Below are positions 35,274-44,971 of a stretch of 64,000 nucleotides of DNA, piece by piece; the stretch's first letter is position 1; each line of letters starts with the position of its first letter. Under the pieces are notes generated by a model, which saw nothing but the letters and a program-made list of their open reading frames with translations, was not told where the DNA came from and made no database searches. The position numbers and the translations under genes are program-made. The stretch comes from Hyphomonadaceae bacterium (GTDB lineage: Bacteria > Pseudomonadota > Alphaproteobacteria > Caulobacterales > Hyphomonadaceae), in contig JALEGE010000024.1 in the NCBI GenBank assembly GCA_022760335.1, positions 1 to 64,000 on the forward strand, written 5' to 3'.

Positions 35274-35621
35274 ATGAGACTGAAACTGCTGTCCTCCGGA
35301 GCCTTGCTTGGTGCCATTGCCGCGCTCGCCGCGCCGCCGGCTTCGGCGAGCTATATGGAAAACTGCAAGGCCCTGATTGCCGATTGGGATGCCTGCCGCA
35401 CCAAGGGCGAAGCCTGCAAATCCGAGCAGGAGGCGATCGAGACCGAATGCAAATGCCATGCGCAGAAAGGCGATGAGTGGGAGCTTGTCATGGCCGCGGT
35501 CGGCAAGGACAATGTCTGCGAAACCGAATGGCCGCCAACCGACATTCCAGACTCCTCCCCTCCGCCGCATGAAACGCGCGACAATCCCGGTTCAGAGCCG
35601 GAGGTTCGCACCCCGAACTGA
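35274..35621 (+). CDS. Small secreted Cys-rich protein
   Basis: A 115-residue protein with a signal peptide ending PPASAS. The core has the Cys pattern of [21 protein letters not shown], and TECKCHAQ, plus one later Cys (DNVCE), and the tail is rich in Pro, Ser and Glu (disordered). It is divergent from the VWA gene, with a 159-bp gap between the two signal peptides. The CxC pair recalls the lipoprotein at 27424. Function unknown. Confidence 0.65.
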   Translation: MRLKLLSSGALLGAIAALAAPPASASYMENCKALIADWDACRTKGEACKSEQEAIETECKCHAQKGDEWELVMAAVGKDNVCETEWPPTDIPDSSPPPHETRDNPGSEPEVRTPN

Positions 35622-35671
35622 TGCCCCCCTCAGGCCTGCCAACACCTTTGCCTTTGTGTTACGAGCACACC

Positions 35672-36301
35672 ATGAGTAGTGCCATGAAAATCCTGCTGGT
35701 GGATGATCATCCCGTCTTTCGCAATGGCATGATGGTGATGCTCGGCAAACTGTTTGCCGGCGCTGAGATTGTCGAGATTGGCGACCATCCAAAGCTGGTC
35801 GAGGCGGTTGCCAATCCCGCGCCGCCGGACCTTGTCCTGCTCGATCTGGTGTTCCCCGGCTTTGATCCGCAAAAGGATTTCCCCGCATTACGCCGCCGCC
35901 TGCCGCTGACGCCGATTGTGGCGGTCAGCATGGTGTCGGACTTTTCCATTGTCGATGACATCATGGCCGCCGGCGCGAACGGATTTGTCTCCAAGACAGC
36001 CCGCCCGGACTCCATGTCGGCAGCCTTTCTTTCGGTGATGGATGGCGAGACCGTGGTGTTGAAGGCTTCCAGCGATGCCACGCCATTCTCGCAAGGCGAG
36101 GACGCACTCAGTGCCCTGACCAACCGGCAGATCGAAGTGTTGCGCTTCATCTGCCGGGGCCTGTCGAACAAGGAAATCGCCCGCGAGCTTGATATCTCTC
36201 CCTACACGGTGCGCATCCATGTCTCAGCGCTGCTCAAGACGCTTGGTGTGCAGAGCCGGTCTGCGGCTGCCTCGCTGGCCAGCTCACGAGGCTTTGTTTG
36301 A
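35672..36301 (+). CDS. LuxR/NarL-family response regulator
   Basis: A 209-residue protein with a receiver domain ([10 protein letters not shown]; phospho-acceptor Asp58 in [10 protein letters not shown]; Lys in FVSKTARP) and a C-terminal HTH of the LuxR type ([28 protein letters not shown]). The ATG at 35672 is used; another ATG 12 bp later is possible. Its 3' end overlaps that of the hybrid kinase by 18 bp in convergent orientation. The kinase is the obvious partner, although it has its own receiver. Confidence 0.88.
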   Translation: MSSAMKILLVDDHPVFRNGMMVMLGKLFAGAEIVEIGDHPKLVEAVANPAPPDLVLLDLVFPGFDPQKDFPALRRRLPLTPIVAVSMVSDFSIVDDIMAAGANGFVSKTARPDSMSAAFLSVMDGETVVLKASSDATPFSQGEDALSALTNRQIEVLRFICRGLSNKEIARELDISPYTVRIHVSALLKTLGVQSRSAAASLASSRGFV

Positions 36302-38062
36302 ACTCGCCAGCGCATTGAGCAGCGCCGACCGCAACTGGGCGGGCCGGATCGGCTTGTGCAAAAGCGGGATGCCGCGCTCGGCAACGGCGAGCTGCATCTC
36401 CTTTGAGGTGTGGCCGGAAATCATGATGGTCGGGACGGTGCCAGTCGCTGTCTCGGCCAGTCCGTCAATGACATCCAGACCGGTCATGCTGGGCGAAAGC
36501 TCATAGTCACAAATGATCACATCTGGTGCGTGTTCACCAATGGACTCCGGTGTGGACAAGGATTTAACACGACATCCCCAGCGGGTCAGAAGCAACTCGG
36601 TCGCCGCCAGGGTGGCCGGATCATCGTCGACCACCACGATGCTCGCGGCCTCAAAGTTCCCCGCCTGCGCCCCCCGGGGCTGAGGGAGACTGGCCTCATT
36701 GCCATCCGCGCGTTCAAACCCGTTGATTGAAAAGACCGAGCCGCGCCCTTCGCGTGAAACCAGACTGATATTGAGCCCCAGCTCATCGGCCACGCGCTGC
36801 ACAATGGAGAGGCCAAGCCCCAGCCCCGGCGTTGCCTTCGCCCCCATGCGGGCGCTGTCGAGCCGGGCGAACTCCTTGAAGATGCGTTGTTGCTCATCTG
36901 CGGGAATGCCCCTGCCCGTGTCGCAGACCTGGATCGAAACGCCTCCGCCACGCCGCCGGCAGCCGATCAGCACATCCTGCCCCTCGGAATGGCGAATGGC
37001 ATTCGAAACAAGGTTTTGCAGCATGCGCCGAACCAGCACGGGGTCGCTGCGGAGCTTCAGGCGCGTCGGCGCGATGTGGAGCGTGACATCGCACGCACGG
37101 GCGACCAGTTCGAAATCGCGCTGCAGTTCCACAAACAGATCCATCGCATTGAACACGCTGATGCGCGGCTGAACCCCGCCCGTATCGAGCAAAGAGACAT
37201 CAAGAAGCGAGTCGAAGAGCTTGGTCAGCACGTCCAGAGACTGGCGCACCCGGCCCATGATCTCCTCATGCTCTTCGGGCGTTTCCGCATCCGGTAGGGT
37301 TTCCACATACAGGCTGATCGCATGCAGCGGCTGGCGCAGGTCGTGACTGGCCTGCGCGAGAAAGCGCGACTTTGAGAGATTGGCCTCATCGGCCGCCTCG
37401 CGCGCCCTTTCCAGTTCAACGGCTTGTTGCTGAAGGTCGCGCAAGAGGCCGTCTTTCTCGATCTGGAGACGGAAGGCCTGGAGCATGAAGTCATTGATCT
37501 TGCGCGCCAGCGAAACCAGCACGACCACATAGAGCAGGATCAGCCCGCCGGAGAGCCAGTTGCTGAGCCCGCCTTCCAGCATGTAGCGCACGCCCAGCGG
37601 CACCATGCCCGGCAAGACGGATGTATAGCATGTGCGCAGGCGCATGCCCTGGGTTCCCACGGCGCTGAGCGACATACCGCCCATAACGAAGGTCAGGAAC
37701 AACTGTTTGGCCGGCTCCCCGCTGGGGAACAGCATCAGGCCGGCAAATCCCCACATGCAGCCGACCCAGAAAGCCAGCCGGTCAAACTCGTGGCGCGCGT
37801 CCAGAACGCTCTCATCGCTCCAATCTTCACGCGCCACACGGCTCGACAGCCGCAATTGCAGGAGGATCGGAATGGCGAGACCGGCGGCGAAGAAAGCACA
37901 TCGCCAAATGGGCACTGAGGTCGACGCCACCACGGCGATGAGAATGCCGACCAGAATATGCATGCCGCTGGCAAGCCGGTTCCGGTCCAGCAGCATCCTC
38001 AATGCATGGACTTCGAGTTCTTCGTCTCTCGCGGTTACGAAATTCGGGTCGGATTTTCTCAT
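36284..38062 (-). CDS. Hybrid sensor histidine kinase/response regulator
   Basis: A 592-residue protein: an N-terminal membrane part with about five to six hydrophobic segments (residues 33-190), a coiled linker ([25 protein letters not shown]), HisKA with His240 in [12 protein letters not shown], a HATPase domain ([31 protein letters not shown]) and a C-terminal receiver (VVVDDDPA, Asp519 in [10 protein letters not shown], Lys in LLHKPIRP). The HDLRQPL box is that of the hybrid kinases often paired with LuxR-type regulators, like the neighbour at 35672. There is no clear periplasmic sensor; the sensing part is probably in the membrane. Confidence 0.9.
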   Translation of the reverse strand: MRKSDPNFVTARDEELEVHALRMLLDRNRLASGMHILVGILIAVVASTSVPIWRCAFFAAGLAIPILLQLRLSSRVAREDWSDESVLDARHEFDRLAFWVGCMWGFAGLMLFPSGEPAKQLFLTFVMGGMSLSAVGTQGMRLRTCYTSVLPGMVPLGVRYMLEGGLSNWLSGGLILLYVVVLVSLARKINDFMLQAFRLQIEKDGLLRDLQQQAVELERAREAADEANLSKSRFLAQASHDLRQPLHAISLYVETLPDAETPEEHEEIMGRVRQSLDVLTKLFDSLLDVSLLDTGGVQPRISVFNAMDLFVELQRDFELVARACDVTLHIAPTRLKLRSDPVLVRRMLQNLVSNAIRHSEGQDVLIGCRRRGGGVSIQVCDTGRGIPADEQQRIFKEFARLDSARMGAKATPGLGLGLSIVQRVADELGLNISLVSREGRGSVFSINGFERADGNEASLPQPRGAQAGNFEAASIVVVDDDPATLAATELLLTRWGCRVKSLSTPESIGEHAPDVIICDYELSPSMTGLDVIDGLAETATGTVPTIMISGHTSKEMQLAVAERGIPLLHKPIRPAQLRSALLNALASSNKAS

Positions 38063-38103
38063 AGATGATGTCAGTCTAATGCGAAGCCGTCTCTAATAAC
38101 ATC

Positions 38104-38360
38104 CTTCGAGCACCTCGCCTTCATGATCAAATGCGCACCAGAGATAATGGATCTTGGCGCCGATTGTGATGAACACCCCACCCATGTGCCAGCGCCATTG
38201 GGGAACACGGCGTATTGCTTGTGCTCGCTGTTTCTTGATCTCAGGCGCGAAGATCGATCCGAAGCGAAAGCGGGAAACGGACGCACAATATGACCGCGAG
38301 ACGAATGATCTGTGGTGACGTCTTGAAGTAGCGGTACGGCGACTTGCTTATGGTGCAGTC
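38104..38360 (-). pseudogene. IS6-family transposase remnant
   Basis: The minus strand encodes SPYRYFKTSPQIIRLAV followed by RFPLSLR, which matches the very start of IS6/IS26-type transposases. A frame change follows, and after a deletion of the expected NVEDLL...HETVR segment the sequence resumes as FGSIFAPEIKKQRAQ, WRWHMGG and HYLWCAFDHEGEVLE. It is then truncated around 38104, before most of the DDE catalytic part. The deletion junction appears to lie at a short CGCTTCGG-like sequence. It is non-functional and marks a past insertion between the hybrid kinase and the TonB receptor. I did not find terminal inverted repeats. Confidence 0.75.
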
Positions 38361-38600
38361 AAGATATGACGCCTCGTGCTGCCCAGGCGTCCTGACGAGT
38401 CCCTTCATGTTTACCAAAAACGGACAGCGTCCTGACGGCGTGGTGCTGCATGTGCACAAATTTTTGTGCGCGCGCACACATATTTGCCCGAAGCTTAGTC
38501 ATACCCCCCACGATGCAGGACTTATTTCATAAGATAACTATCCGAATGATGAGGCGTCGGACTCTTTCACGCAGGTTTGTATGTCGAAGAGGACGTCCCG
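38361..38600. other. Upstream region of TonB receptor
   Basis: 240 bp between the transposase remnant and the receptor start. It is more AT-rich than its surroundings near 38455-38550, as expected for a promoter region; TGTGCACA at 38452-38459 is a small palindrome. No gene is supported. Confidence 0.4.
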
Positions 38601-40943
38601 ATGGCCAGAGTCTTAAGATCCGTCGCTTGTGTAGCAGTTACTGCAGTTTGTAATTTCCTTCCCCTGCATGTCGCGGTCGCGCAGGAAGGAGTTGATGACG
38701 CCGAAGCACGCCTTGATGCGGTCGTCGTTGAAGGCCGGCGTGTGTCAACGGTGGATCAGGCAATCGGGACTGGCCAAGCCTCGAACACAGTCGCAGTGAC
38801 GCGCGAGGAACTCCTTTCCGCACCGGCTGGGATCTCGGGCCTGAAAATGCTGGAGACCCTGCCGGGCTTCAATGTACAGACCGATGGCGCACTCGGGCTT
38901 TACGAATTCGGCAACTCTGTCACGGTACGTGCCTTCAATCTGCAGCAGATCGGCTTCGTCCTGGATGGCGTGCCGATGGGGCGGTCCGATGCCTTTGGCG
39001 GCAGTCCGATCTTCCGCTATGTCGACAATGAGAACCTCGCGTCGGTCGTGGCCTCGCCCGGTGCCGGCGATGTCTCGTTGCCGAGCTATGCCTCGCTTGG
39101 TCCGATCGTGTCCTACAACTCCGTCGAGCCATCGGAGGAATTGGGTGGGATGCTGGCTTATACCGCCGGCGAGTACGGACTTGAACGCAGTTTCATCAAG
39201 CTGGAAACCGGTCAGATCGGCGGCTTTTCAGCCTATGCCAGCCGGTCCAAGACAGATTCTGATCTCTGGCGTGGAGCGGGAAGCATCGACCGCGAGCATA
39301 TCGAGGCGAAACTGAAATATGAGTTCAGCGACGTCACCGCACTGACGTTCGGCTATGTCGCAAATGAATTCTTTGATTATGATTCCCCTTCGGCGCCTGA
39401 GACCTTCTTCGAGAATGACTATTACCTTGGCTATACTGGCACGATCCCGGACGGTTGCATTATGCCATATACAGATGCCGCCGGTGACCTGATCTATCCA
39501 TTTGACTATAATGGCGATGGCGTCGCAGACGAGAATGATTTCTCGCCAACTTTCATCGGCGGGACCTGTACCAATTACTATCAGGATCGCATCAATATCC
39601 GCCAGGATGCGCTCTACCACCTGAATTTCGAGACCGAGATCACTGAGGGTCTTGACCTGACCGCAACTTATTACTTCGAAGACAAGGATGGTTTCGGGGT
39701 CTCGCCCGACGGTTTCTCCAACACACTTTCCAACTATACTGAACAGGCCGCTGCCGGCCTTGACGTGGTCTTTCCGCGTGGTGTTCAGTACGGCCTGTCG
39801 GAAGTGGGTGGCGAGCGCGAAGGCTTCCTTGCCGGCCTGAGCTGGGATATCGCCAACCACACCATCGAAGTCGGTGGCTGGATTGAGGATGAGACCTACA
39901 ACCGCACACAGCTGCGCCTCAACAAGGTCGGCGGTTCCCAGGATGGCGCCGTGTTGTTTGACGAGGTGGCCTATTATCGTCGTGACTATACCTCCACTCG
40001 CGAAGCGACCCAGCTTTACATCAAAGACACGATCAGCCTGCTCGACGACCGGCTGAATGTCGAGCTTGGCGCAAAAAGCCTGAGCGTGGACTATTCGCTT
40101 GATGGATATCGCGACTTTGACGACTACTCACTTGCTGGCGGCATGCCCGGCTATGGCCCACAATTCATTGAAGCTGACTATGAAGAAAGCTTCCTGCCCA
40201 TGGTCGGGGCCGTCTATGAGCTGAATGCAACCGATCAGGTCTTTGCCTCCTGGTCGCAAAACTTCGCTCTGCCGCGCGGCGCCGACGATATCTTCGACAA
40301 TGCCACATCGACGCCGCTGGCTGCGCCTGCTGGCGAAGAATCGGAGAATTTTGAACTCGGTGTGCGCACAAACCGGCCTTCCTTCTTTGGCGCTGCGGCG
40401 CTGTTCTACACCACATTCGACAATCGTCTTCTGGCCGGCAATGTCATCAATCCCGCAACCCAACAGCCCGAAGCCTTCTATTTCAATGGCGGCGAGACCA
40501 GTGCCTATGGCCTGGAACTGTCAGGTGTCTACCAGCCCGACATTTTCGATGACCAAGTCTATTTCACAGGCAATCTCACCTACAACAAGACCGAGGACGA
40601 GGATGGGTTCACACTGGCTGACAGCCCGGAATGGCTGTTCACCGGCGGGGTGACTTATGAGCCCACGCCCTGGCTCGTGGCCAATATATCTACAAAATAC
40701 ACCAGTGAGCGCTATGCGACCTTCACCGAAACGGGTGAAATGGAAGCATTTGCAGTGTTTGACGGCTATGTGGATGTCGGTGGCCCCAATGGATTTGGCC
40801 TGCCGGACACCATCAGCTTCCGTTTGAATGTCAGCAACATTCTCGACGAAGAAGTGCCAACCGCCTTCGTTTTTGCCGGCGCGCAGTTCTTCCGCCCGCT
40901 GAACCCGCGCACCGTGCAGGCCACCGTGTCGGTCCAGTTCTGA
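38601..40943 (+). CDS. TonB-dependent outer-membrane receptor
   Basis: About 780 residues. Signal peptide MARVLRSVACVAVTAVCNFL ending VAVAQ; the plug domain begins near LDAVVVEGRRVSTVD with GISGLKMLETLPGFNVQTDG and VRAFNLQQIGFVLDGVPMG; the rest is a 22-strand barrel ending in FRPLNPRTVQATVSVQF with C-terminal Phe. The upstream TTG at 38577 is less likely than ATG 38601, which places the signal peptide first. It heads a run with dipeptidase, permease and aminotransferase, which suggests uptake of a peptide or modified amino acid that is then processed in the periplasm. Confidence 0.88.
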   Translation: MARVLRSVACVAVTAVCNFLPLHVAVAQEGVDDAEARLDAVVVEGRRVSTVDQAIGTGQASNTVAVTREELLSAPAGISGLKMLETLPGFNVQTDGALGLYEFGNSVTVRAFNLQQIGFVLDGVPMGRSDAFGGSPIFRYVDNENLASVVASPGAGDVSLPSYASLGPIVSYNSVEPSEELGGMLAYTAGEYGLERSFIKLETGQIGGFSAYASRSKTDSDLWRGAGSIDREHIEAKLKYEFSDVTALTFGYVANEFFDYDSPSAPETFFENDYYLGYTGTIPDGCIMPYTDAAGDLIYPFDYNGDGVADENDFSPTFIGGTCTNYYQDRINIRQDALYHLNFETEITEGLDLTATYYFEDKDGFGVSPDGFSNTLSNYTEQAAAGLDVVFPRGVQYGLSEVGGEREGFLAGLSWDIANHTIEVGGWIEDETYNRTQLRLNKVGGSQDGAVLFDEVAYYRRDYTSTREATQLYIKDTISLLDDRLNVELGAKSLSVDYSLDGYRDFDDYSLAGGMPGYGPQFIEADYEESFLPMVGAVYELNATDQVFASWSQNFALPRGADDIFDNATSTPLAAPAGEESENFELGVRTNRPSFFGAAALFYTTFDNRLLAGNVINPATQQPEAFYFNGGETSAYGLELSGVYQPDIFDDQVYFTGNLTYNKTEDEDGFTLADSPEWLFTGGVTYEPTPWLVANISTKYTSERYATFTETGEMEAFAVFDGYVDVGGPNGFGLPDTISFRLNVSNILDEEVPTAFVFAGAQFFRPLNPRTVQATVSVQF

Positions 40944-40950
40944 GGAAAGG

Positions 40951-42321
40951 ATGATGCTTCGACACTGCTTGCCGCATGGCACCGTCATGGCTGCAATCTG
41001 GGGATTGGCGGCATGCGCCGCCAGTCCTGTATCAACGCAAGGAAACCTGGCTGCACCACCCGTGCAGGATGCAGCCATAAAGGCTGACGAAACCGCACCG
41101 GAAGCGCCTGACCGGGCGGTTTCCGATGTGGTCTGGTCTGCACACGATGCGGCGATCACACTGGACAGCCATCTCGACACTCCGATGCTTCTGGAGTTGC
41201 CCGGTTTCGATATCACTGAGCGCCATGATCCCCTGCGCGATTACTCCCAAGTAGATCTGCCTCGCATGATAGAGGGCGGCCTGGATGGCGGCTTCTGGGT
41301 GATCTACACACCGCAAGGCCCGCTGAGCGAGACCGGCTATAAGGCCGCGCGCAATGCCGCGCTGATGCGAGCTGTCGCCATACAGCGTATGCTGGCAGCG
41401 TATCCGGAGCATTTCGAATTGGCGTTGAGCCCACAAGATGCCGAGCGCATTGAAGAGGCGGGCAAACGGATTGTCTTTCAGAGTATCGAGAACTCCTATC
41501 CCCTCGGCGAGGATCTCTCGCTTCTCGATACGTTTTATGCGCTTGGCGTTCGCATGCTGGGACCTGTGCATTTTGCCAACAATCAGTTCGCTGACAGCGC
41601 GACCGACATAAAAGGCGCAACCTGGGACGGCCTGTCTCCGCTTGGCGAGGAGCTTGTGCGAAAGGCCAACCGGATGGGAATCATTCTGGATGCCAGCCAT
41701 GCGAGCGATGCGACGTTCGATGACATGATCGAGCTGTCTGGCGCACCGATCATATTGTCTCATTCAGGCGCCAAGGCGGTATTCGATCATCCGCGCAATA
41801 TCGATGATGCGCGTCTCATACAGCTGGCGGAGGCTGGCGGCGTGATCCAGATGAATGCGCTCGGTGCCTATCTGAAGGCCCTGCAGCAGGAGCCTGCACG
41901 TCAGGAGGCCTATCGCGAGCTTTTTCAGTCCTTCGCCAATATCTCCTCCATGACGGAGGAAGAGTATACTGCTCTGTTGGAAAAACGCCGCGAGATAGAT
42001 GCCCGGTTTCCCGCCGATATGGCTGATTTCGAGGACTATATGGACCACTTCTTACATGTCCTGGACCTGATCGGACCGGAGCATGTCGGCGTGGGGGCTG
42101 ACTGGGATGGCGGCGGTGGCGTCGTCGGTATGCGCGATATTGCGGCATTCCCGATGCTTACAGAGCGCCTTCTTTCAGAAGGCTACAGTAGTGATGAAAT
42201 TGAGCTGATATGGGGCGGTAATTTGTTGCGTGTGCTTGGCGAGGTCCAGGCATATGCGGCTGAACTAGCCGTTGCCGAAGCGGCAGAAGATATCGATTCG
42301 GAGGCTGGCGATGCTGATTGA
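40951..42321 (+). CDS. Membrane dipeptidase (peptidase family M19), lipoprotein
   Basis: A 456-residue protein with a lipoprotein-type signal (WGLAACAAS). The M19 renal-dipeptidase domain shows its zinc ligands: HxD in TLDSHLDTP, Glu in FQSIENSYPLG, His in ILDASHAS and His in ILSHSGAK, plus the late GVGADWDGGGG segment. M19 enzymes cleave dipeptides, including those with a C-terminal D-residue or dehydro-residue and Cys-Gly. It starts 7 bp after the receptor stop and overlaps the permease by 11 bp, so it processes the likely ligand of that receptor. Confidence 0.9.
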   Translation: MMLRHCLPHGTVMAAIWGLAACAASPVSTQGNLAAPPVQDAAIKADETAPEAPDRAVSDVVWSAHDAAITLDSHLDTPMLLELPGFDITERHDPLRDYSQVDLPRMIEGGLDGGFWVIYTPQGPLSETGYKAARNAALMRAVAIQRMLAAYPEHFELALSPQDAERIEEAGKRIVFQSIENSYPLGEDLSLLDTFYALGVRMLGPVHFANNQFADSATDIKGATWDGLSPLGEELVRKANRMGIILDASHASDATFDDMIELSGAPIILSHSGAKAVFDHPRNIDDARLIQLAEAGGVIQMNALGAYLKALQQEPARQEAYRELFQSFANISSMTEEEYTALLEKRREIDARFPADMADFEDYMDHFLHVLDLIGPEHVGVGADWDGGGGVVGMRDIAAFPMLTERLLSEGYSSDEIELIWGGNLLRVLGEVQAYAAELAVAEAAEDIDSEAGDAD

Positions 42322-43225
42322 GATTTTGCCTTTCGTCCTGACCATGCTGGTCGCAGGCGCGTTGGCAGGTTTTGTCGCCGGTCTGTTCGGGATTGGCGGC
42401 GGTTTTGTCGTGGTGCCGACACTTGCTGCTGTATTTTCATTGCTGGCCGCCGACACTGATGCCGACGCGGTAGACAAGACCATGCACATGGCCATTGGCA
42501 CCTCGCTGGCGACCATTATTTTCACCTCGATCAGATCGGTGCATTCGCACGCCAAGCGGGGCGCGGTCGATTTCGAGATCCTCAAGAGCTGGGCGCCCTA
42601 TGTGGTGATCGGTGTGGCCATCGGTATGGCGTTGGCCCGTTTCATGGACGGGCGCGGGCTGAGCCTGCTCTTCGGCATTGGCGTTTTTGTCATGGCCTGG
42701 CATTTCCTGTTTCCGGTCCTCTCGCGCAGGGCACCGTTGACACCGACCATGCCAACCGGTGTGCTTCGGGGCGGGCTGGGCAGTTTCCTGGGCGGCTTTT
42801 GCGCCTTGCTCGGGATTGGCGGTGGAACGCCAGCCGTCCTGATCATGACACTCAGTGGCCAGCCCATTCACCGCGCCATCGCGACAGCGGCCGGTTTCGG
42901 GACCTTGATCGCCATTCCCGGCGCGATCGGCTCGGTCCTGATCGGACTTGGCGAGGAGGGATTGCCTTATGGCTCGGTCGGCTATGTGAACCTGATCGCG
43001 CTGGCAGGCATTGCCGGCATGAGTGTGCTAACGGCCCCGCTCGGTGTTGCCGTGGCCCACAGTCTGGACCCCGGCCGTCTGCGCCGTGTGTTCGGCATTT
43101 ATTTGCTCGTCACATCCAGTCTCATGCTCTTCAATGCATTCGCACCTGAACGAAACAACGACTCGCCTGCGCTCCCGCACGCAACAGCAATCCAATCGCA
43201 AGGAGGAATTGAAAGTGGCATATGA
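42311..43225 (+). CDS. TauE/SafE-family membrane permease
   Basis: A 304-residue protein with about eight hydrophobic segments in two homologous halves. Each half carries the Gly-rich TauE/SafE motif: GLFGIGGGFVVVPTL near residue 25 and CALLGIGGGTPAVLIM near residue 175. Members move sulfite, sulfoacetate, thiosulfate or related organic anions. The ATG at 42311 gives a normal first membrane segment; the longer frame starts inside the dipeptidase gene. Overlaps on both sides (11 bp each) indicate one transcript with the dipeptidase and the aminotransferase. Confidence 0.88.
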   Translation: MLIEILPFVLTMLVAGALAGFVAGLFGIGGGFVVVPTLAAVFSLLAADTDADAVDKTMHMAIGTSLATIIFTSIRSVHSHAKRGAVDFEILKSWAPYVVIGVAIGMALARFMDGRGLSLLFGIGVFVMAWHFLFPVLSRRAPLTPTMPTGVLRGGLGSFLGGFCALLGIGGGTPAVLIMTLSGQPIHRAIATAAGFGTLIAIPGAIGSVLIGLGEEGLPYGSVGYVNLIALAGIAGMSVLTAPLGVAVAHSLDPGRLRRVFGIYLLVTSSLMLFNAFAPERNNDSPALPHATAIQSQGGIESGI

Positions 43226-44372
43226 CATTTCCAGACGCAGGCTCTTCGGGACCGGGCTTGCAGGTCTCGGGCTCGCCGGCTGTGCATCGACCGGCGCGAC
43301 TTCACTTTCCACGGCAACAGAGGCCGCCTTTCCGCCTGGCGCGGCAGAGCCGGACATATTCGGCCCGCCCGCAGGTCTCGCCATGCTGGCGCGCAACGAA
43401 AATCCGTATGGTCCGGCACCTTCGGCTCTGAGCATGCTCAGCAAGGCGGCGGAAAAGGGGGCCTATTATACCTCCTTTGAAGCCATGGAGACCTTGGCGT
43501 CGCTGATCGCTGAGCGCCATGGGCTGGAGCCCGAGCAGATTGTGGTTACGACGGGGTCCGGAGAGGCGCTGAGCGCACTGGCGCTGATGTATGGGCCGAA
43601 CGGACCGATTGTGGCCCCACGGCTGTTCTGGGACACGACCGCACTTTACGCCGCCAATCTGGGCCTTGCCAACATCCAGCGCGTCGCACTGACGCCAGAT
43701 ATGGGGATCGACCTGCCTGCTATCGAGGCCGCTGTCACGGCTGAAACCGGGATGGTGCAATTGTGCAATCCCAACAATCCGACAGCGCTCGTTCTGCCCG
43801 GAGAGACCATCCGTCCCGCCGTGGCGCGGATGTCGGAAAAGACAACCGTCGTGGTCGACGAGGCTTATATCGAACTGGCCGACGATCCGGCCGGAACCAC
43901 TTGCATTCCATTGGTGAAGGAAGGCAAGGACGTCATTATCACCCGCACCTTCTCGAAGATCTACGGCATGGCCGGCATTCGCGTTGGCTATACAATCTCA
44001 TCGGCCGAGACAGCTGAGAAGATCCGCGCGACGGCCATGTCCTGGACCCCATCGACCTCCTTTGCCGCAGCGATAGGCTGCTATGACGACGAGGCATTCC
44101 TGCACATGTCGCGGCGCAAGATTGTCGAGGCAAGAGAGATGGTGACAACAACCCTGGATACGCTTGGGCTGACCTATCTGCCCTCGCAGACAAACTTCGT
44201 GTATTTCCAGAGCGGCAAACCCGCCAATGATGTGCAGGCGGCCCTGCTCGAAAAGCAAATCGCCATCCGCGGACAATATATGGATTACACGTCCTGGAGC
44301 CGCGTCTCCATGGGCAAACTGGAGGATGTTGAACGATTCTGCCGCGCCTTGCCCGCGGTGATCGGTGCATAG
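43215..44372 (+). CDS. Exported PLP-dependent aminotransferase (class I/II, HisC-like)
   Basis: A 385-residue protein starting at a GTG 8 nt after AGGAGG. The N-terminus (residues 7-23) has a twin-arginine motif (RRRLFG), a hydrophobic stretch and lipobox LAGC, so it is probably exported folded with its cofactor through Tat and lipid-anchored. The catalytic domain is a fold-type I aminotransferase: LARNENPYGPAP, TTGSGEALSAL, CNPNNPTA, DEAYIEL and the PLP lysine Lys248 in TRTFSKIYGMAGIRVGY. Closest in pattern to histidinol-phosphate aminotransferases, but a periplasmic one must act on another amino acid, perhaps a product of the neighbouring dipeptidase. It overlaps the permease stop by 11 bp. 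Confidence 0.88.
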   Translation: MAYDISRRRLFGTGLAGLGLAGCASTGATSLSTATEAAFPPGAAEPDIFGPPAGLAMLARNENPYGPAPSALSMLSKAAEKGAYYTSFEAMETLASLIAERHGLEPEQIVVTTGSGEALSALALMYGPNGPIVAPRLFWDTTALYAANLGLANIQRVALTPDMGIDLPAIEAAVTAETGMVQLCNPNNPTALVLPGETIRPAVARMSEKTTVVVDEAYIELADDPAGTTCIPLVKEGKDVIITRTFSKIYGMAGIRVGYTISSAETAEKIRATAMSWTPSTSFAAAIGCYDDEAFLHMSRRKIVEAREMVTTTLDTLGLTYLPSQTNFVYFQSGKPANDVQAALLEKQIAIRGQYMDYTSWSRVSMGKLEDVERFCRALPAVIGA

Positions 44373-44884
44373 ATCGGCTGCCCCGGCATCCGGAAGACAG
44401 CTCCGGATGCCGGTGGAAGTTGAATATCGACCCCGCCTCTAGCAGCAAATATTGCCAAACTCGTCAGGCGGCGAGGTGCCCGCGACACTCTGTGAGGGCG
44501 GCGCTTGTAGTGACTTGAACCTGGTGCGCAGCGCTCGATGCATCTCCAATGATTGAAAAGATCGCGGGAGAGGCATGGGGCGCGCTTTCCTGTTTGTCTC
44601 CGTATCGCTTCGCTCAGATGAGACGCGCTCATGGCTGTAGAGCTGCTGCAGCCCTGAGCGCGATCCATGTGAGGGCGAAGCCCGATACGGGATCAAAACA
44701 AAGACTCAGCCCTGAGCGCGATCCATCGCGAAGGGCGCCAGGTCGAAGTGGGGATCCAACAAGGAAAACCGGCCCTCGTCCTTCGACTTCGCTCAGGATG
44801 AGGGCTGTGATGTAGCAAGCTAAACACAACCGGCTCCAGCTGAGCCGTGCCGCCATGTTCGGCCAAGCCAAATCCCAGAAATGG
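44373..44884. repeat. Intergenic region with short direct repeats
   Basis: A 500-bp region without a supported gene. The 20-mer CAGCCCTGAGCGCGATCCAT occurs twice, at 44649-44668 and 44707-44726. Nearby, CTTCGACTTCGCTCAGGATG (from 44780) resembles a small repeat seen between genes in many alphaproteobacteria. These are probably remains of dispersed repeat elements. Confidence 0.55.
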
Positions 44885-44921
44885 AAACAGGGGAACAGCT
44901 AAGGCCGTTCCCCTGTTTTTT
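44885..44921 (+). terminator. Rho-independent terminator
   Basis: AAACAGGGGAAC (44885-44896) and GTTCCCCTGTTT (44907-44918) form a perfect 12-bp stem around a 10-nt loop, and six T residues run from 44916. On the plus strand this is a strong terminator after the receptor-dipeptidase-permease-aminotransferase run. On the minus strand it lies 50 bp past the stop of the second receptor and could serve both. Confidence 0.85.
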
Positions 44922-44971
44922 AGTACTATGGCAGAGAATCTTGCGCTACTTTTAGCAGCACATGCCACACT

